A DNA stretch of 64,000 nucleotides from Zopfochytrium polystomum (GCA_025765615.1 JAIVFJ010000156.1:94670-158669); one strand, 5' to 3'. Positions 30,719-42,207 are shown, numbered from the stretch's first letter. Notes: generated from the sequence alone by a model not told the origin. Numbers and translations are program-made.

Positions 30719-30924
30719 AGAAAAGCCGTTGGAGACCGTGGGCGTATTGCAATTCAGCGCCGTCGATACCGTCGGCGGAAAGCTCTGAACAGCCGTCGCC
30801 GCCGCTGACCGAACAGCTGGATGAGTCTTGGCTGGTGGAAGAACAACCGCCTCCAGCCTTGGCGGAGCCGGTCGACGGCGTTGCCGTGGCCGTGGCCGTT
30901 GCAGTGCAGGATCGTATTCTTGTC

Positions 30925-31585
30925 ATGGCGGTATTGGGAAGATGGGGGCGTGCTTGTGAGCGAAGTGAGTGTGCTGTTCAGATGATGAGAATTACAGTTT
31001 GGCGCCGACAACATATTTATGGGGTGTTGTGAGTGATTCCTGTGTTTCTGTGTCGAGGAATCATTCTTTTTTTTTCACAACCAATTGTGGCTGTGCCACA
31101 AATCGGTTTTTTTTGCAGGCGGCGAGACATCCTCGGTTCCTTCCTCCTCGGATACTTCATTTACAGCAAAGCAGTGGCTCTCCACACTCAATGCAATACG
31201 ATTGGAACAAGAGGACCACGAGTTGCTGCTGGGTGGCATGCGGCCTCTTTGCCTGAGCAGAAAGCATGCAGATGCATTTGCGATGAAGCGCGTGACCGTC
31301 GGTGGCACGATGAAAATCAATCTCCAAAAGTCGCCGCACCGGAATGCAACAGCAGCCGCAACGCCCGCTGCTACAGGTATCTATAAACTGTTTTTACTTC
31401 TATTTGTTCTTTCATCAGAGCCAAACGAGAAAGATCGACAAGACTATGGCAAACGAGCGTTGAAATCTTTGTCACACAACTCGACTGATTCGATCGCGCA
31501 GTGGCGCGATGGATCCGTTCAAATTAAGGGCGATGCCATTGGCGTTCGCTTTGTCACACCCAATTTTGTGCGCTCATCTTACTGA
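30925..31585 (+). CDS. hypothetical protein, three exons
   Basis: Exons 30925-30964, 31119-31376 and 31419-31585 join in phase through GTGAGT...TTTTGCAG (154 nt) and GTATCT...CATCAG (42 nt), giving 154 aa. The assembled protein begins MAVLGRWGRACERSGETSS, continues KQWLSTLNAIRLEQEDHELL, and ends AIGVRFVTPNFVRSSY. It is hydrophilic, with a KKINL-type basic middle and a SEPNEKDRQDYGKRALK-like charged stretch after the last splice. No domain is recognised. It is divergent from the gene at 29831-30718. Confidence 0.5.
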
Positions 31586-32271
31586 AGGAAATAAGCTGTG
31601 TAATGTGTTATCATGCAAGTCCCGTGTAGCCCCGCTGTATCGGCGTTAGTTTGGTATCATAACGGCCGAGGCGACGTTGCAGTTGGGTGCTGGTTCAAAT
31701 CCAGTCTCGGGCGCTGTCGTTTTGCTGGAGGTGACAATTCCTGGTAGTTTTTCTGTCACAACCGCAAGGTCAGCCGTTTGCGAGAGAGCGTCTGTCTGTT
31801 TCAGTTGTTCGATGCGGTACAGTCTTGCAGATACTGAACCAAATGCCACCGTGTCAAATATAGATGGAACTCGGGGCCATGACGGGGACGCTTCTTCCAT
31901 ACGGTATTGCCAGATGGGAGTGGAGGGAATGATCCTTTTGTTTGGGCCTGCGACCAAAATTAAATGTTTTGGCTGCCTATTGAGTGGATGATAGCCTTTG
32001 GAGTCGTGAACAACTGCCCAAATGACATTTTGAAAATGAGAACATCCTCAACATCAAGCAGCTGTATCGCAGCAACCATTTGCGTTCGTCCCTGTGATTG
32101 CGATTTTGGAATTTTTGAACAATGCAGGGCTGATCATTTCCAGCGTTGGAGAAGCCAATTCCAGTGAAACATGTCCTGCGCAGCGAGGAAGCCGTTGGCA
32201 TTGAAAGGTTGCAAAGTGGCACACGAACAAATCAATTGAATAATCGAACCTCACACGCCGAACCACCCGAC
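31586..32271. other. intergenic region with a tRNA-like relic
   Basis: At about 31634-31707 (+) there is a D-arm-like sequence (GTTAGTTTGGTATCATAAC) and a T-arm-like sequence (GCTGGTTCAAATCCAGT), but no anticodon or acceptor stem can be paired. I do not call a tRNA. The rest has no supported gene and leads into the PARP promoter. Confidence 0.35.
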
Positions 32272-35200
32272 ATGTCCACGCGAAGGTCAACCCGCTCCAA
32301 GGCCAAGTCGCCGCCCCCTCCGGCAGCCGACGACGCCAGCGATGACAACGAGGCAGGCGTCTTTGCGGACCTCGTGTTCACCCTCACCACCGACGTCGAC
32401 AAGTCCATCTCCACCGAGCTGGTGAAAAATGGGGCCTCCATCGTCCAGTCGGTCACCAAGAAGGTTTGGGGTTTGGTCTCCTGCTGAATAGGAGGCGCCT
32501 CGGGCGAAGCCTGTCGAGAAGCAACACGCTGAATCGTTGCCGATCTTCTTGCCAAACGCAGGTCACCTACGTCGTCACGACGCCGTCCGATGTTGCAAAG
32601 GCGCGTGTTCCGGCAAAGCTCAAAGCTGCCCGAGAGCGTTCGGACGTGCACATTGTCAGCTCCGATTTTGTCACGGAATCCGTCAAAGCCGGCAAACTCT
32701 TGGATCCGAAAAAGTACGCCGTCTCTGCGGAAGAGGAGGAAGAAGAAGAGGAGGAAGAGGAGGAAGAAGAAGAAAAGCCAGCGCCGAAACCGACGAAGAA
32801 GGCGGCGGGACGGAAGCGTGGAAAGAAGGATGCAGACGACGACGATGACGAGGAGGATGCGGCCAAGGACGCGCCAGCACCTTCAAAGAAGACGAAGAGC
32901 GCTGCACCCGCCGCGACCGCATCGTCGTCCGCAGCTGGGAAGCGGAAGCGTGGGGGCAAAGCTGCGGTGGAGGAGGATGAAGACGCCGATGATGACGATA
33001 CGGGTGCGGCCGCTCCAGCTTCGCCAACAAAGAAGACGAAGGCAGCAGACGGCAAGGACGACGAGAAAGAATCTGTCAAGGGGAAGGGAAAGGCCGCGGC
33101 AGAAGAACCAAAGGAAGAAAAGATCGTGAAGACCATAAAGAAGGGGTCAGCGGTAAGATTCTTGCCAGCTAATTCATATTCTGGGTCGTCGCCATCGAGC
33201 CTGATTCTTTCTCAAGGCCATCGATGTCGGCGTTCCACCGCATCTCCAAAAGTCGCATCACGTAGAAGAAGCGCGTGGTATCGTGTACGGTAGGCTATTC
33301 TCGATTCGCGTCGTGCATTCCACGCCTGATCGCATCATCTATAGACGCGTTGCTCAACCAAACGGACATTGGAAATAACAACAACAAGTTCTACGTAATT
33401 CAAATCCTGAAATCCGATACCGCCAACCAATGGACTGTGTTTAATCGGTCTGTGCTTCCAAAGCCTTGTTGATCCATCTCACCTGATGGACCTGCCCTGT
33501 TTAGTTGGGGGCGAGTCGGTGCCAATGGCCAAACTCAAGTACTGTCGTTTAACAACCTCGATGCCGCTATCTCCAGCTTTGAGCAAAAGTTTTATGATAA
33601 GGTTAGTTCTCTTTGAACCTCCTAGCGGGAGGAGATCTCTTATCGTCTTTGACCGCAGACCGGCAACCACTGGTCAGAACGCGATAAATTCGTGAAAAAG
33701 ACGAAAAAAGTAGGTCTACTGTTGATTCGGAACCTTCCATCTTAGAATCTTTGCAGTACTTCCTTCTAGAAAGAGACCATGGCACTGATGAGGAAGAGAG
33801 TTCTGCAACGTCTAGCGTTCCTACGACGTTGCCGAAGAACGCAAAGACACCGGATTCCAAATTACCACTTTCAGTGCAGGTAGGAACCTCAGAGATATCT
33901 TCGCATTTCGCTGAAGTATTCGTGGTCACAGAAAATCATCGGTCTTATTTTCAATACGGAAATAATGGTACTGTGATTCGTTGTGGAGTTTATTCTCCTT
34001 ATGTAAACAACTCGCAGGAAAAAGAAATGAAAGAGATTGGTTACGACGCCTCCAAGATGCCACTGGGCAAGCTCACAAAACGAACCATGCAGCAAGGCTA
34101 CGAAGTTCTCAAGCAGATCGCGGACGAAATCGCTAAACCCATTAAAAATCGCGAAATGCTCACGGAACTCTCGAGCCAGTTCTATACGATCATTCCTCAC
34201 GTGTTTGGCATGAGCCGTCCGCCGATTCTAGACAGTGCGCAGATTGTGAAGCAGAAGCTGCAAATGCTGGAAGCTCTCACTGAGATGCAGGTTACATCGT
34301 CTCTGCTGAGCAGCAGTAAGATCAATCTGGATATCAATCCGATTGATTCCAAGTACGACAGCTTGAAGTGCAAGATGGTTCCCATCGAGAAGGACTCGGA
34401 GACATACAAGTTGATCGAAACTTACACAAGCAGGACTCACGGACACACGCACACCGCGTACAAACTCTCCGTCGAGGATGTTTTCGAGGTATGTTGTCAA
34501 TTTGTGCAAGACTATTTATTAACAATCACTTCCCCGCCTAGCTCGAACGCGATGACACATTTGACTCGCTTGGCAAGAAAATGCACAACCGAAGACTCCT
34601 GTGGCACGGAAGTCGTCTTACCAACTTTGTCGGTATTTTGTCTCAGGGTTTACGGTAGGAGGAGTGTTTTTCCTCGTGTTTGGGCCATTCCTGCGCAGAA
34701 CTTGACCGAATATTGCTTTTCGTGCGTCCGCGCGGATCCAGTATTGCACCACCCGAAGCCCCAGTGACTGGTTACGTGAGTTAATTTTCGTTTAAATTGA
34801 AGCTCACATTCATTATTCCCAGATGTTTGGAAAAGGCGTTTATTTTGCGGATATGGTTACCAAGTATGATTGTCGATGATTTGTGTCACGTCGCTGATAG
34901 AAATAATCTCGCGTGTCTGATAGATCGGCGAACTACTGCTGCACCAACCGATCGGATAATACTGGCTTGATGCTTCTCTGTGACGTGGCGCTGGGTGACG
35001 AAAACGCTCTGGTGAGGGCAATGCTCCTTTCGAGTCGGTTCTTTTGCAGCTAACCGGTGTGGAACGGTGTCAAATTTTCCAGAATAATGCCGACTTTTAC
35101 GCAGCCGAAAAGATGAAGTCGGCGGGAAAGAACTCAACGTGGGGCATGGGCAGGACCATTCCCGACCCGAAAGAGTACGTCACTATGCCTGATGGTGTGG

Positions 35201-35488
35201 TGGTCCCTTGCGGAAAGAGCATTACTTCAGACAAGGCTGGACTTGCGCTGCAGTACAGTTGAGTTTGAACTTTTTTTGACGCGTGTTAATTCATACTCGA
35301 AATATGGACATAATTTAACCGTTGCATACTACCCAATGCCAGATGAGTTCATCACTTACGATCTCTCGCAGATTCGAATGCGGTCAGTTCGGAAATTGGT
35401 TGCTTTGTGTGCAAACCGTGGACCGCCGTACTTACTATTCTCCTTCCCACGCAGGTACTTGGTCAGGATGAAATTCAACTACCGATAG
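32272..35488 (+). CDS. PARP1: poly(ADP-ribose) polymerase (BRCT-WGR-PARP)
   Basis: Sixteen exons assemble without a frame conflict into 753 aa. Introns: 32464-32561, 33153-33216, 33290-33344, 33448-33504, 33602-33658, 33710-33756, 33880-33931, 33968-34017, 34489-34541, 34655-34741, 34776-34822, 34864-34923, 35012-35082, 35258-35342, 35383-35454. It transfers ADP-ribose from NAD+ to proteins at DNA breaks in the nucleus. Domains: BRCT (about 28-115), acidic/Lys-rich linker with nuclear-localisation-like KRKRGGK, WGR (about 262-375, [19 protein letters not shown]), helical regulatory domain ([19 protein letters not shown]), catalytic domain. The H-Y-E triad is complete: [29 protein letters not shown]. 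It lacks the PARP1 zinc fingers, as in other fungal PARPs such as Aspergillus PrpA. Confidence 0.95.
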
Positions 35489-35578
35489 ATTTGGTCCTGC
35501 ATGTTTGATGCTTTGGCCACAACTTGCAACTCCTGTTTTTAGTGTTGTTGTTTCGACGTAGGTTCGTACTGTTAGCTC

Positions 35579-35584
35579 AATAAA
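35579..35584 (+). terminator. polyadenylation signal AATAAA of PARP
   Basis: AATAAA lies 90 bp after the PARP stop codon, before the next gene on the same strand. Confidence 0.45.
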
Positions 35585-35742
35585 TCCGCTCCAGGCCGGA
35601 GCTAATCAAGCGCAAGGGAAGCAACAGCGAACGCTGGAAAAATGTGTGTTGTGCTGACTGAGATTGTCAGCCACCACCACCACGGATCCTGCCGCCGACC
35701 CTGCCCACCCATTGCCCTTGCCCGCACGACTGCCTCCTCCAA

Positions 35743-38103
35743 GTGATCCACGCAATGTGGTCGTCACCGCCGTCGTTGTCGCTGCAATCTCCATCGTCTT
35801 TGCCCTCGCGGGCGGCTCCTTCGCCGTGGTGGTCGTCGCCGTGGATGGCCACGGCGGTGTCGTCGGCGGCTTTGGGACTCGTGGTGGCCAGCGCGACCTC
35901 GTATTTTCTGTTTCGATTGCTTCGACGACGAAATTCCCAACAACCCCCTTCTCTGCACCAGCATCTCCACTCGTCGGGACATACCCCCCTAGTCGACGGA
36001 CCCCTCAACGACGTGGCAAACTCGGACGATGCCTCGACCGTCGCTGATTCTTTCGCCTTCTCTCGTGAATGGAACCTCTCGGGCAAGCGCATCGGCGTCC
36101 TCGGGATTGCAACGATCGCTCGGTCGCTGTCGTCGCCACTGACTGCCATGACCCGCCTCAACCTCAAGTGCAACAATCTCGACGACACGGCGGCCTCCGC
36201 GCTCGCTGCAGGCCTTCGCGCCAACGTTTCCCTGACTCACTTGCTCCTCGGCTTCAACCGCATCTCCCCGGCGGGCGCTCGCACCATCGCGTTCGCCGTC
36301 GACTCGCACGCCGCTTTACGGACACTAGATCTGAGCGGCAATCCCATTGGAGACGCCGGGGCGTCGGCGATCGCCCGAACGGTGCTTCGTCCGTCTTCGC
36401 TCTGTCGTCTTCGCACGCTCAAGCTTTATTGGTGCGGCATCGACGACAGGGGCATCGCCACCGTCGGAGACGCTCTCGCCGCAAACAAGTCGCTCGTGGT
36501 GCTCGTGCTGTCGCGGAGCCGTGTCGCTCGTCGCGGCGCTGCGGCCTTGGCGCGATCGCTGCGCGTCAATAACACGCTAAGGGCGTTGGACCTGTCGGCT
36601 TGCGGCGTTGGCGACGCGGAGATCATTGCCATCGCGAGCGGACTGTACGGCTCCGCTGGTGGAGGCTCCTCGCTTCGAGTGCTGGACCTGCAAGAGAACC
36701 GAGTTACCGACGTGGGTGTGTTGGCGCTCGCCAAGGCCCTCGACACTGAGGCTTGTGCAAAGCTGAGGAGGGAGGATACGAACAGGTCGCCGACGTGGAA
36801 GTCGATTCTCCTTGAATTCGCGGTGTGGGCAGGCGGCGAGTCTGCCTCACCACCGTCGCCACCGGAGGGGGGAAGTTCCGTGGGTCAGGCTGCCCCTCTG
36901 CGAGTTCTCAATCTCAACCGCAACCGAATCAGCCACCCGGGAGCAACAGCGCTTGCAACGGCGCTCGCCAAAAACCGCACCTTGACCACCTTGCGCCTTT
37001 ACTCGAACCCGATCGGCCCGATCGGCGCCACAGCCATCGCCTCAGCTCTTGGCATGAATCGGACCCTCATTCACCTCGACCTGGACTATACCAACGCCGA
37101 AACAGCTGGGGGCATAAGTATCCTCACCGCCCTATCCAGCCCGTCATGCCCACTCGAAACGCTGGGCCTGTGCAGCAACTACATCTCGGCGGACGCCGCC
37201 CCTGCGCTGGTCTCGCTCTTTGCAACCAACGCGCATCTCCGCCAGCTCCGACTCTCTGGCAACCACCTCACCGACGCAACAATCCAATCGCTCTCCCAGG
37301 CACTACCTGGACATCCCGCGCTGTGCCGCCTCGACCTCTCCGTCGTGGGCATGCAGGACGATGGCGCGTCGGCCCTGGCGCGCGCCCTGCCGCACACGCG
37401 CATCACCCACCTCACCCTCAACTCCAACGCCATCGGCGACGCCGGCGCCGCGGCCCTCGCCGCCGCCCTGCCGCGGCTGCACGACCTCCGCCTCTCGCGC
37501 AACGCCGTCGCCGGCCCCGGCGCCGCCGCCCTCGCTGCCGCCCTCCCCGCCGCCGAAACTTGCCACACCCTCTACCTCGGCCTCAACCCGTCCATCCCCG
37601 ACGACGCCGTCGACGCCCTCCGCGCCGCCGCCGCTCGCTCCCACGCCCTGCGCGCCGCGCTCTTCTCTGCCCGCCACGACGGCCGCGACCTCCCCGCCTG
37701 GGTCTCTGCGCGGAACGCAGGCATCGCGGGACGCCGCGCCGTCGCCGCCCGCGAGATCTTGGCCGCGGGGCGCGCGCTGTGTTGCGGCGACGCCGCGGGC
37801 GGCGCGGGTGGCGGCAAAAGGGTCGGCGGCGGCGCAACGCTGCCGAGGGAGCTGGTCGCGATGGTGCTGGAGCGGTTGTGGCCGGACGGCGACGAGGGCG
37901 GCGGCGCACGCATGCGGGCCGAGGTGCGCGGCTTGGTCCGCACCGCGATGGAGCGCGCGTCGCTGGGGTCGATCGCCGGCGACGAGGGTGAGGAGGAGGA
38001 GGAGTTTTCGGTCTGGGTCGTGCTGGAGCGATGCCGCAGGTACCTGGACCTGAAGACGGCGGCAGCCGCCGCTGCCGCCGCCGAGCTCCGTGAGGTTGTG
38101 TGA
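35743..38103 (+). CDS. membrane-anchored leucine-rich-repeat (ribonuclease-inhibitor type) protein
   Basis: Single exon, 786 aa from 35743, or 752 aa from the in-frame ATG 35845, which places the membrane segment nearer the N-terminus. After one hydrophobic helix (AALGLVVASATSYFLFRLL) followed by RRR, the positive-inside rule puts the repeats in the cytosol. About fourteen 28-residue RI-type repeats follow, with the pattern LxxLxLxxNxIxxxGAxAlAxAL (for example LRTLDLSGNPIGDAGASAIA and LTTLRLYSNPIGPIGATAIA), interrupted by a Ser/Pro-rich insert near residue 365. The tail holds an F-box-like helix (LPRELVAMVLERLW) and an acidic run. Such repeats bind proteins; the partner is unknown. GC is very high (many GCC/GCG codons), which opens long false frames in other registers. 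An upstream overlapping frame (35664-36047) also shows a hydrophobic stretch, so the true N-terminus is uncertain. Confidence 0.85.
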   Translation: MIHAMWSSPPSLSLQSPSSLPSRAAPSPWWSSPWMATAVSSAALGLVVASATSYFLFRLLRRRNSQQPPSLHQHLHSSGHTPLVDGPLNDVANSDDASTVADSFAFSREWNLSGKRIGVLGIATIARSLSSPLTAMTRLNLKCNNLDDTAASALAAGLRANVSLTHLLLGFNRISPAGARTIAFAVDSHAALRTLDLSGNPIGDAGASAIARTVLRPSSLCRLRTLKLYWCGIDDRGIATVGDALAANKSLVVLVLSRSRVARRGAAALARSLRVNNTLRALDLSACGVGDAEIIAIASGLYGSAGGGSSLRVLDLQENRVTDVGVLALAKALDTEACAKLRREDTNRSPTWKSILLEFAVWAGGESASPPSPPEGGSSVGQAAPLRVLNLNRNRISHPGATALATALAKNRTLTTLRLYSNPIGPIGATAIASALGMNRTLIHLDLDYTNAETAGGISILTALSSPSCPLETLGLCSNYISADAAPALVSLFATNAHLRQLRLSGNHLTDATIQSLSQALPGHPALCRLDLSVVGMQDDGASALARALPHTRITHLTLNSNAIGDAGAAALAAALPRLHDLRLSRNAVAGPGAAALAAALPAAETCHTLYLGLNPSIPDDAVDALRAAAARSHALRAALFSARHDGRDLPAWVSARNAGIAGRRAVAAREILAAGRALCCGDAAGGAGGGKRVGGGATLPRELVAMVLERLWPDGDEGGGARMRAEVRGLVRTAMERASLGSIAGDEGEEEEEFSVWVVLERCRRYLDLKTAAAAAAAAELREVV

Positions 38104-40417
38104 CGTGACGGTGAAGGATTGGGGCGTCGAGGGTTCTCTTTTTATCAGATGGGTATTGATTTGTTAAACAGTTTTTTTTTTCTTGCCTGACATACTTCAC
38201 AATTTGTAACTGGTGGTGGGTGTTATAGTTTTGGTTGCTGTGTTAGCGGGAAGATTTGATGAAAGGCATTCTGATTGTGAACTAATCCTGCTTTATATCG
38301 CGCAAGTGAAATTGGGACTGGGCCAACCCAACGAGAAGCACAGCCGTTCTGGATGTGCCGACCGCTTCCTGGGAAGGTCAGACCTGTGATCGATGGCGGA
38401 GGTTTTGGTGTGTGTCCGAATAATCAATCTTGAAGTGAATTATTATTCGCGATGTTTATAGAATAACACCTTGTATGGAAGCAGTTTTTATTCAAAGATA
38501 CCACTGCACTTGTGTAAGCTCAGCGTTGCCCGCAACGGACAGTCATGAATGGCCCCCGCTCTGTGAGTGTTCATCCAGCAACGCAAGTGGGAAAAATAGA
38601 TAAGGGTCGAGAACAAACAGACAGGCAATAATGTTTGCTATCCAGGTAACCAGCACAGGCCAGAGTCTGCTGCTTATCAACAGTACAACCTTGGACCAGT
38701 GCTCCAGCACCACCTTGTCCCAATTTGTCTCCACAATGGCTACCGTTGTTTCCACAGATTTGCTACCGCTCTATTGGTCAGCTTAAAAAGGTGGTCAGAG
38801 ATACTAAATTGGCCTTGACAAACATGGTATAGTTTTCATCTTTCAGGAATCCTGTTAGAAGATATCACAGTCAAGTTTGCATCTCACATCCAGGCAGCTC
38901 GTCTTCTCTTTTGGTTTTGCATGCAAGGCAGCAGACAGTTTGTCACTGATGTCAAAGTTAAGTTTCAATTTGCTGCAGGCAAGCTTGCTGGAATATGTGA
39001 TTATCCATTGTAACAAGCAGATGTTGCTGATTGGTAACAGCAACAGAGTTATGACGGCAAACATGCTCCATAGGCAAACATGTTTTCCTTTGGAGCGTTT
39101 TTGCCATCGCGCCTATGCCAACTACTCCACACCTGCCTTGCAGGGCTGCTTCTTTTTGCAGTGCTGTGATTTTTGTGGACATTCCTCATCAAGGAACGTC
39201 TACAACGGTGACAAGAAGACTTGAAAGAGAGTGAGGAAAAAACAAAGACAAGGAAAGGCAGAGAGAGACAGAGAGCTATATATATATATATATATATAAT
39301 TTAAGGGGAACAAAAAAAATGAGCAGAGTGACAGACCCTGGGGGGCACGGGAAAGCGACATGGCCCACTGGACGAGCCTCTTCCAACAGGGGCAATGGAA
39401 TGAAGACAGAAAAAAAAAAAAAAAACAGCCCACCTCCCGCCCCGCAGTTGTTGACTATGTGCACCGGAATTTTTTTTCAGCAGTGTGTGAGGGCGTCCTC
39501 GCTGCTTATGTGCAACAGAAAGCTGAACCTGACAAAAAAAAAAAGTTACAATGAGAAGTAGGCATGGAGCGTTGTCAGTCCTCGAGACTGACCCGCTTTT
39601 TCCAGGGGCCCACAGGAATGGCCCAAAAAACAGCATGTTCCTGCAAAATCCACCCTCGCACACCTGTCCCATAAGTAAAAATCAGTCAAAAACGAGAAAT
39701 TTCGGGTGACCGCTGGAAGTTCCGGTGGCTCACCAGAAAGCAATGTTTTTGCTTGCTTTTTTGAAGGAGAATTCCGTTGCCATTAGTGCAGGAAGGCGTT
39801 GGTGCGCGACAATCGCTGTGGCATCTCCAGTGCATCCAATGGCGAACCGCACAGTCACAACCAAATTTTTAATTTTTTTATTATTATTAGTAATGCTTCA
39901 GAAACGACGACGAGTTGAGAGTAAGAGCTATGAGAAGCATGCCAAAAAAGAGGCCAAGATGCTGGGAGCAGTTATGGAGTCGGGGGCCGTTCCCCGACAA
40001 TCTCGACCACAAAGGCACCAATGGCGGGAAATGAAGTCTTTGTCTGCTGCGTCTGTGTTGAAGGCACAAAAAAACAATTGAATTGCTCACTGTCCTCCTC
40101 TGCAACCAAACAGGACGCCCCCCAAGATTACATAAATTCAACGAGGAATTTACAGCGCAACGGTGCGAAAACGTAAAAGTTGCTCGATGGATCATAGTCC
40201 ACCAATCACGTCACCACCGCTGGCAACGTTGTGCAATGGCGAAGAAGGAGAAGAGAAAAAGAGCGGGAAAAAACTTCTTGAGACTTCTTGGTCTCTAGCT
40301 TTTCTTTCCCGAAGCCTTCGCCCCTTTTTGAAACGACTTCGCGGGCCTCCGGCCAGCAACCGAAATTTGGCCTGTCGAAGTGCGAGTTTGATTGCGCGGG
40401 AGCCGATCTGGAACCAG
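38104..40417. other. gene-poor, lower-GC stretch with weak open frames
   Basis: No gene can be identified. A minus frame at 38543-38755 encodes 70 aa with two hydrophobic stretches (VVLLISSRLWPVLVTWIANI, LDPYLFFPLALL). Another at 38855-39064 has one (VITLLLLPISNICLLQWIIT). Plus frames at 39725-40081 and 40083-40298 are basic and of unclear nature. Poly-A/poly-T runs occur at 39311-39318, 39410-39424, 39470 and 39533-39543. Base composition differs from the flanking GC-rich genes, which could mean old mobile-element remnants, but no terminal repeats or transposase motifs are visible. Confidence 0.35.
39277..39298. repeat. (TA)n microsatellite
   Basis: Eleven TA units directly after a GAGAGAGACAGAGAG run. 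Confidence 0.9.
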
Positions 40418-41412
40418 TCACGGCCTTCTTGTTTTCCGTCCACGGTCTGTCGGTTTCGTTTGACCGGACTTGGTTGGCGCCGTTGAGTGCTCCCTGTTGC
40501 GTACCGAATTCGGCCGGTTGCAAGCCACCGCGTCACGCCGCTGGACACCCGGTTTGAGACCTTCAATCGAAAAGTGTTAGTGTAAGCACAAGAAGTGCGC
40601 AGGAAGCGCGCGAACGCTTACATGATGTGTAAGGAAGAGCGGCAATACCGGCCGCCCCGGCTACTCCTAATGCGGTGGCACCAGCCAGCCCGGCTAGTGT
40701 CATGCCACCAAGGACTCCTGTGGCGGCAGCCACAGCGCCGCCAAGAACTCCAGATCCACCTATTACCCCTGCCTATGACAGAGCAGCAGGATGAAAAGCT
40801 ATGCAAGAGAGTCGAAACTGAAACTCTGTATTGACCGCTTTTTGGTTTTCCTGTGTGGGAGCAACAGGTCATCAATGTGCGTGACTGCGCAAAAAAAATA
40901 AAAAATTGGCGTGTTTCCCGCCTGGGTACTTACCATCCATGGCTGCCGTTGGGGACGCTCAGTAGTCATTCCTGGGGCTCGGAGGACCTTGGGCATCGGC
41001 TGAAGAAAGTTAAGTCACGTAAGATTAACGACGAAAGACGAGTCTTACGAGCAGATCCGTGCGAGGACTGTGTTTCAGCCGCAGTTTCGAACGAAGAGCG
41101 AGTTTCACCAGTGGAATCTTGTGAGGAGCGGGTTTCGCCAGCATGAGGTACCACTGGAGGGTGGTGGGTAGGTTCGGAGGAAGAGGAAGACGATGCCGTC
41201 TGGACCGGGAGTGCCAGGGATAGATGCATCCACAAAAGGAATGGATAAGCCGCGGTAGCGGCAACTTGCCCGCAAGAGCCGAGGTGGAGGACAGAATCAA
41301 AAGTCAAGCTCTCACCAGGTGTTTCAGAAGAACCTGCTGAAGGCGAAACTGGAGCGGCCGAGCCTTGTTCCGCCAAACTCAGGGGGTCAGTCTGCGGCCG
41401 GGAAAAAGCCAT
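40418..41412 (-). CDS. hypothetical glycine/alanine-rich membrane-like protein
   Basis: A four-exon model is in frame: 41412-41049, 40971-40934, 40772-40622 and 40560-40418 (231 aa). The strongest exon is the third, between a clear acceptor (CTGTCATAG) and donor (GTAAGC). It encodes a Gly/Ala-rich hydrophobic segment (AGVIGGSGVLGGAVAAATG, then LAGLAGATALGVAGAAGIA) with glycine-zipper spacing, reminiscent of IFI6/IFI27-type small proteins. The first exon is Ser/Thr/Glu-rich and carries an imperfect repeat (AGETRSSQDST, GETRSSFETAA, ETQSSHGSARK). The last exon is basic and its frame is the least certain. A shorter gene starting at 40996 (MPKVLRAPG) is an alternative. Function unknown. Confidence 0.4.
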
Positions 41413-42207
41413 TCCGCGCCTCGCATGACGAGCTCTGGGACTAGAAAGGCTGGACGTGGTGCTCAAGTAGTGTAAAGCGGCATCGACGGTCGTGCATGCC
41501 AGGAGAAGAGAAGACCAACTACCACAGCGAAAATCAGCCTGAGGGAATGGGAAGGGCGCTGCTGGTGATAAACCATCGTTATTCTGCTGGATTTGGACTC
41601 TAGTGCTGGGGAACCGCCTCCTTCTATTTATCAGGAAAATGTCTGGTGCGAGCCAAGCTCGGGGGGTCCAGACTCGAAGGGTGTGAGCCTCGACTGATGC
41701 CAAGGACAAATGACTTTCTGCGTGTCTGTGGAGAGAGCACTTGTTTCAGATCTCGTTTGTTGCATCCATTGCAAAATGAAAAAAGAGAGGGTGCACAGCG
41801 CATTTCCGAGAAAGGAAAACGCGTGTTAATTTCTGTGAGCTGCTGTTACTTTTTTGTGTTTACAGCAATATCCAACCGACCCTTTGTCCCGGACTTGATG
41901 CCAAATTGATTTGATTTCGACTTGGTTTCAAGTTGGTTGGTCCCCCGAATTTTTGGGGTTATTGCTGTCACATCCCTCTGTCTGTCGCAAACACACAAAT
42001 TCGTGTCGAGCAACCAACTTGAGGGGGAGGGGGGTTTCAAAATTCTGCCATTTTGGTATCAATTTTTTTTTTCTCTTGTTTTCCCTTTTGGTCAATTAAC
42101 TCGAGCAGTTGTTTTCGGAGTTCCTTTCGTAGTGGGGGGAAAAAAAAATGTTTAGAGAGAGAGTGTGTTGCTTTGTGCCGCTTGCATTTTTGCTTTGAAA
42201 CAATTAG
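41413..42207. other. intergenic region
   Basis: No supported gene. It contains T- and A-rich runs (42062-42073, 42140-42149) and should hold the promoter of the membrane protein at 42208. Confidence 0.45.

Noticed and set aside
31634..31707. tRNA-like sequence with matching D-arm and T-arm
   Set aside because: GTTA/TAAC and GCTGG/CCAGT arms pair well, but no anticodon stem or acceptor stem can be formed with the flanking bases. At most a tRNA relic.
36825..37991. 388-codon plus-strand frame inside the LRR gene
   Set aside because: Pro/Arg-rich shadow of the very GC-rich LRR repeats in another register.
38104..40417. Mobile element in the lower-GC stretch
   Set aside because: No transposase or reverse-transcriptase motif, terminal repeat or target-site duplication could be found by eye.
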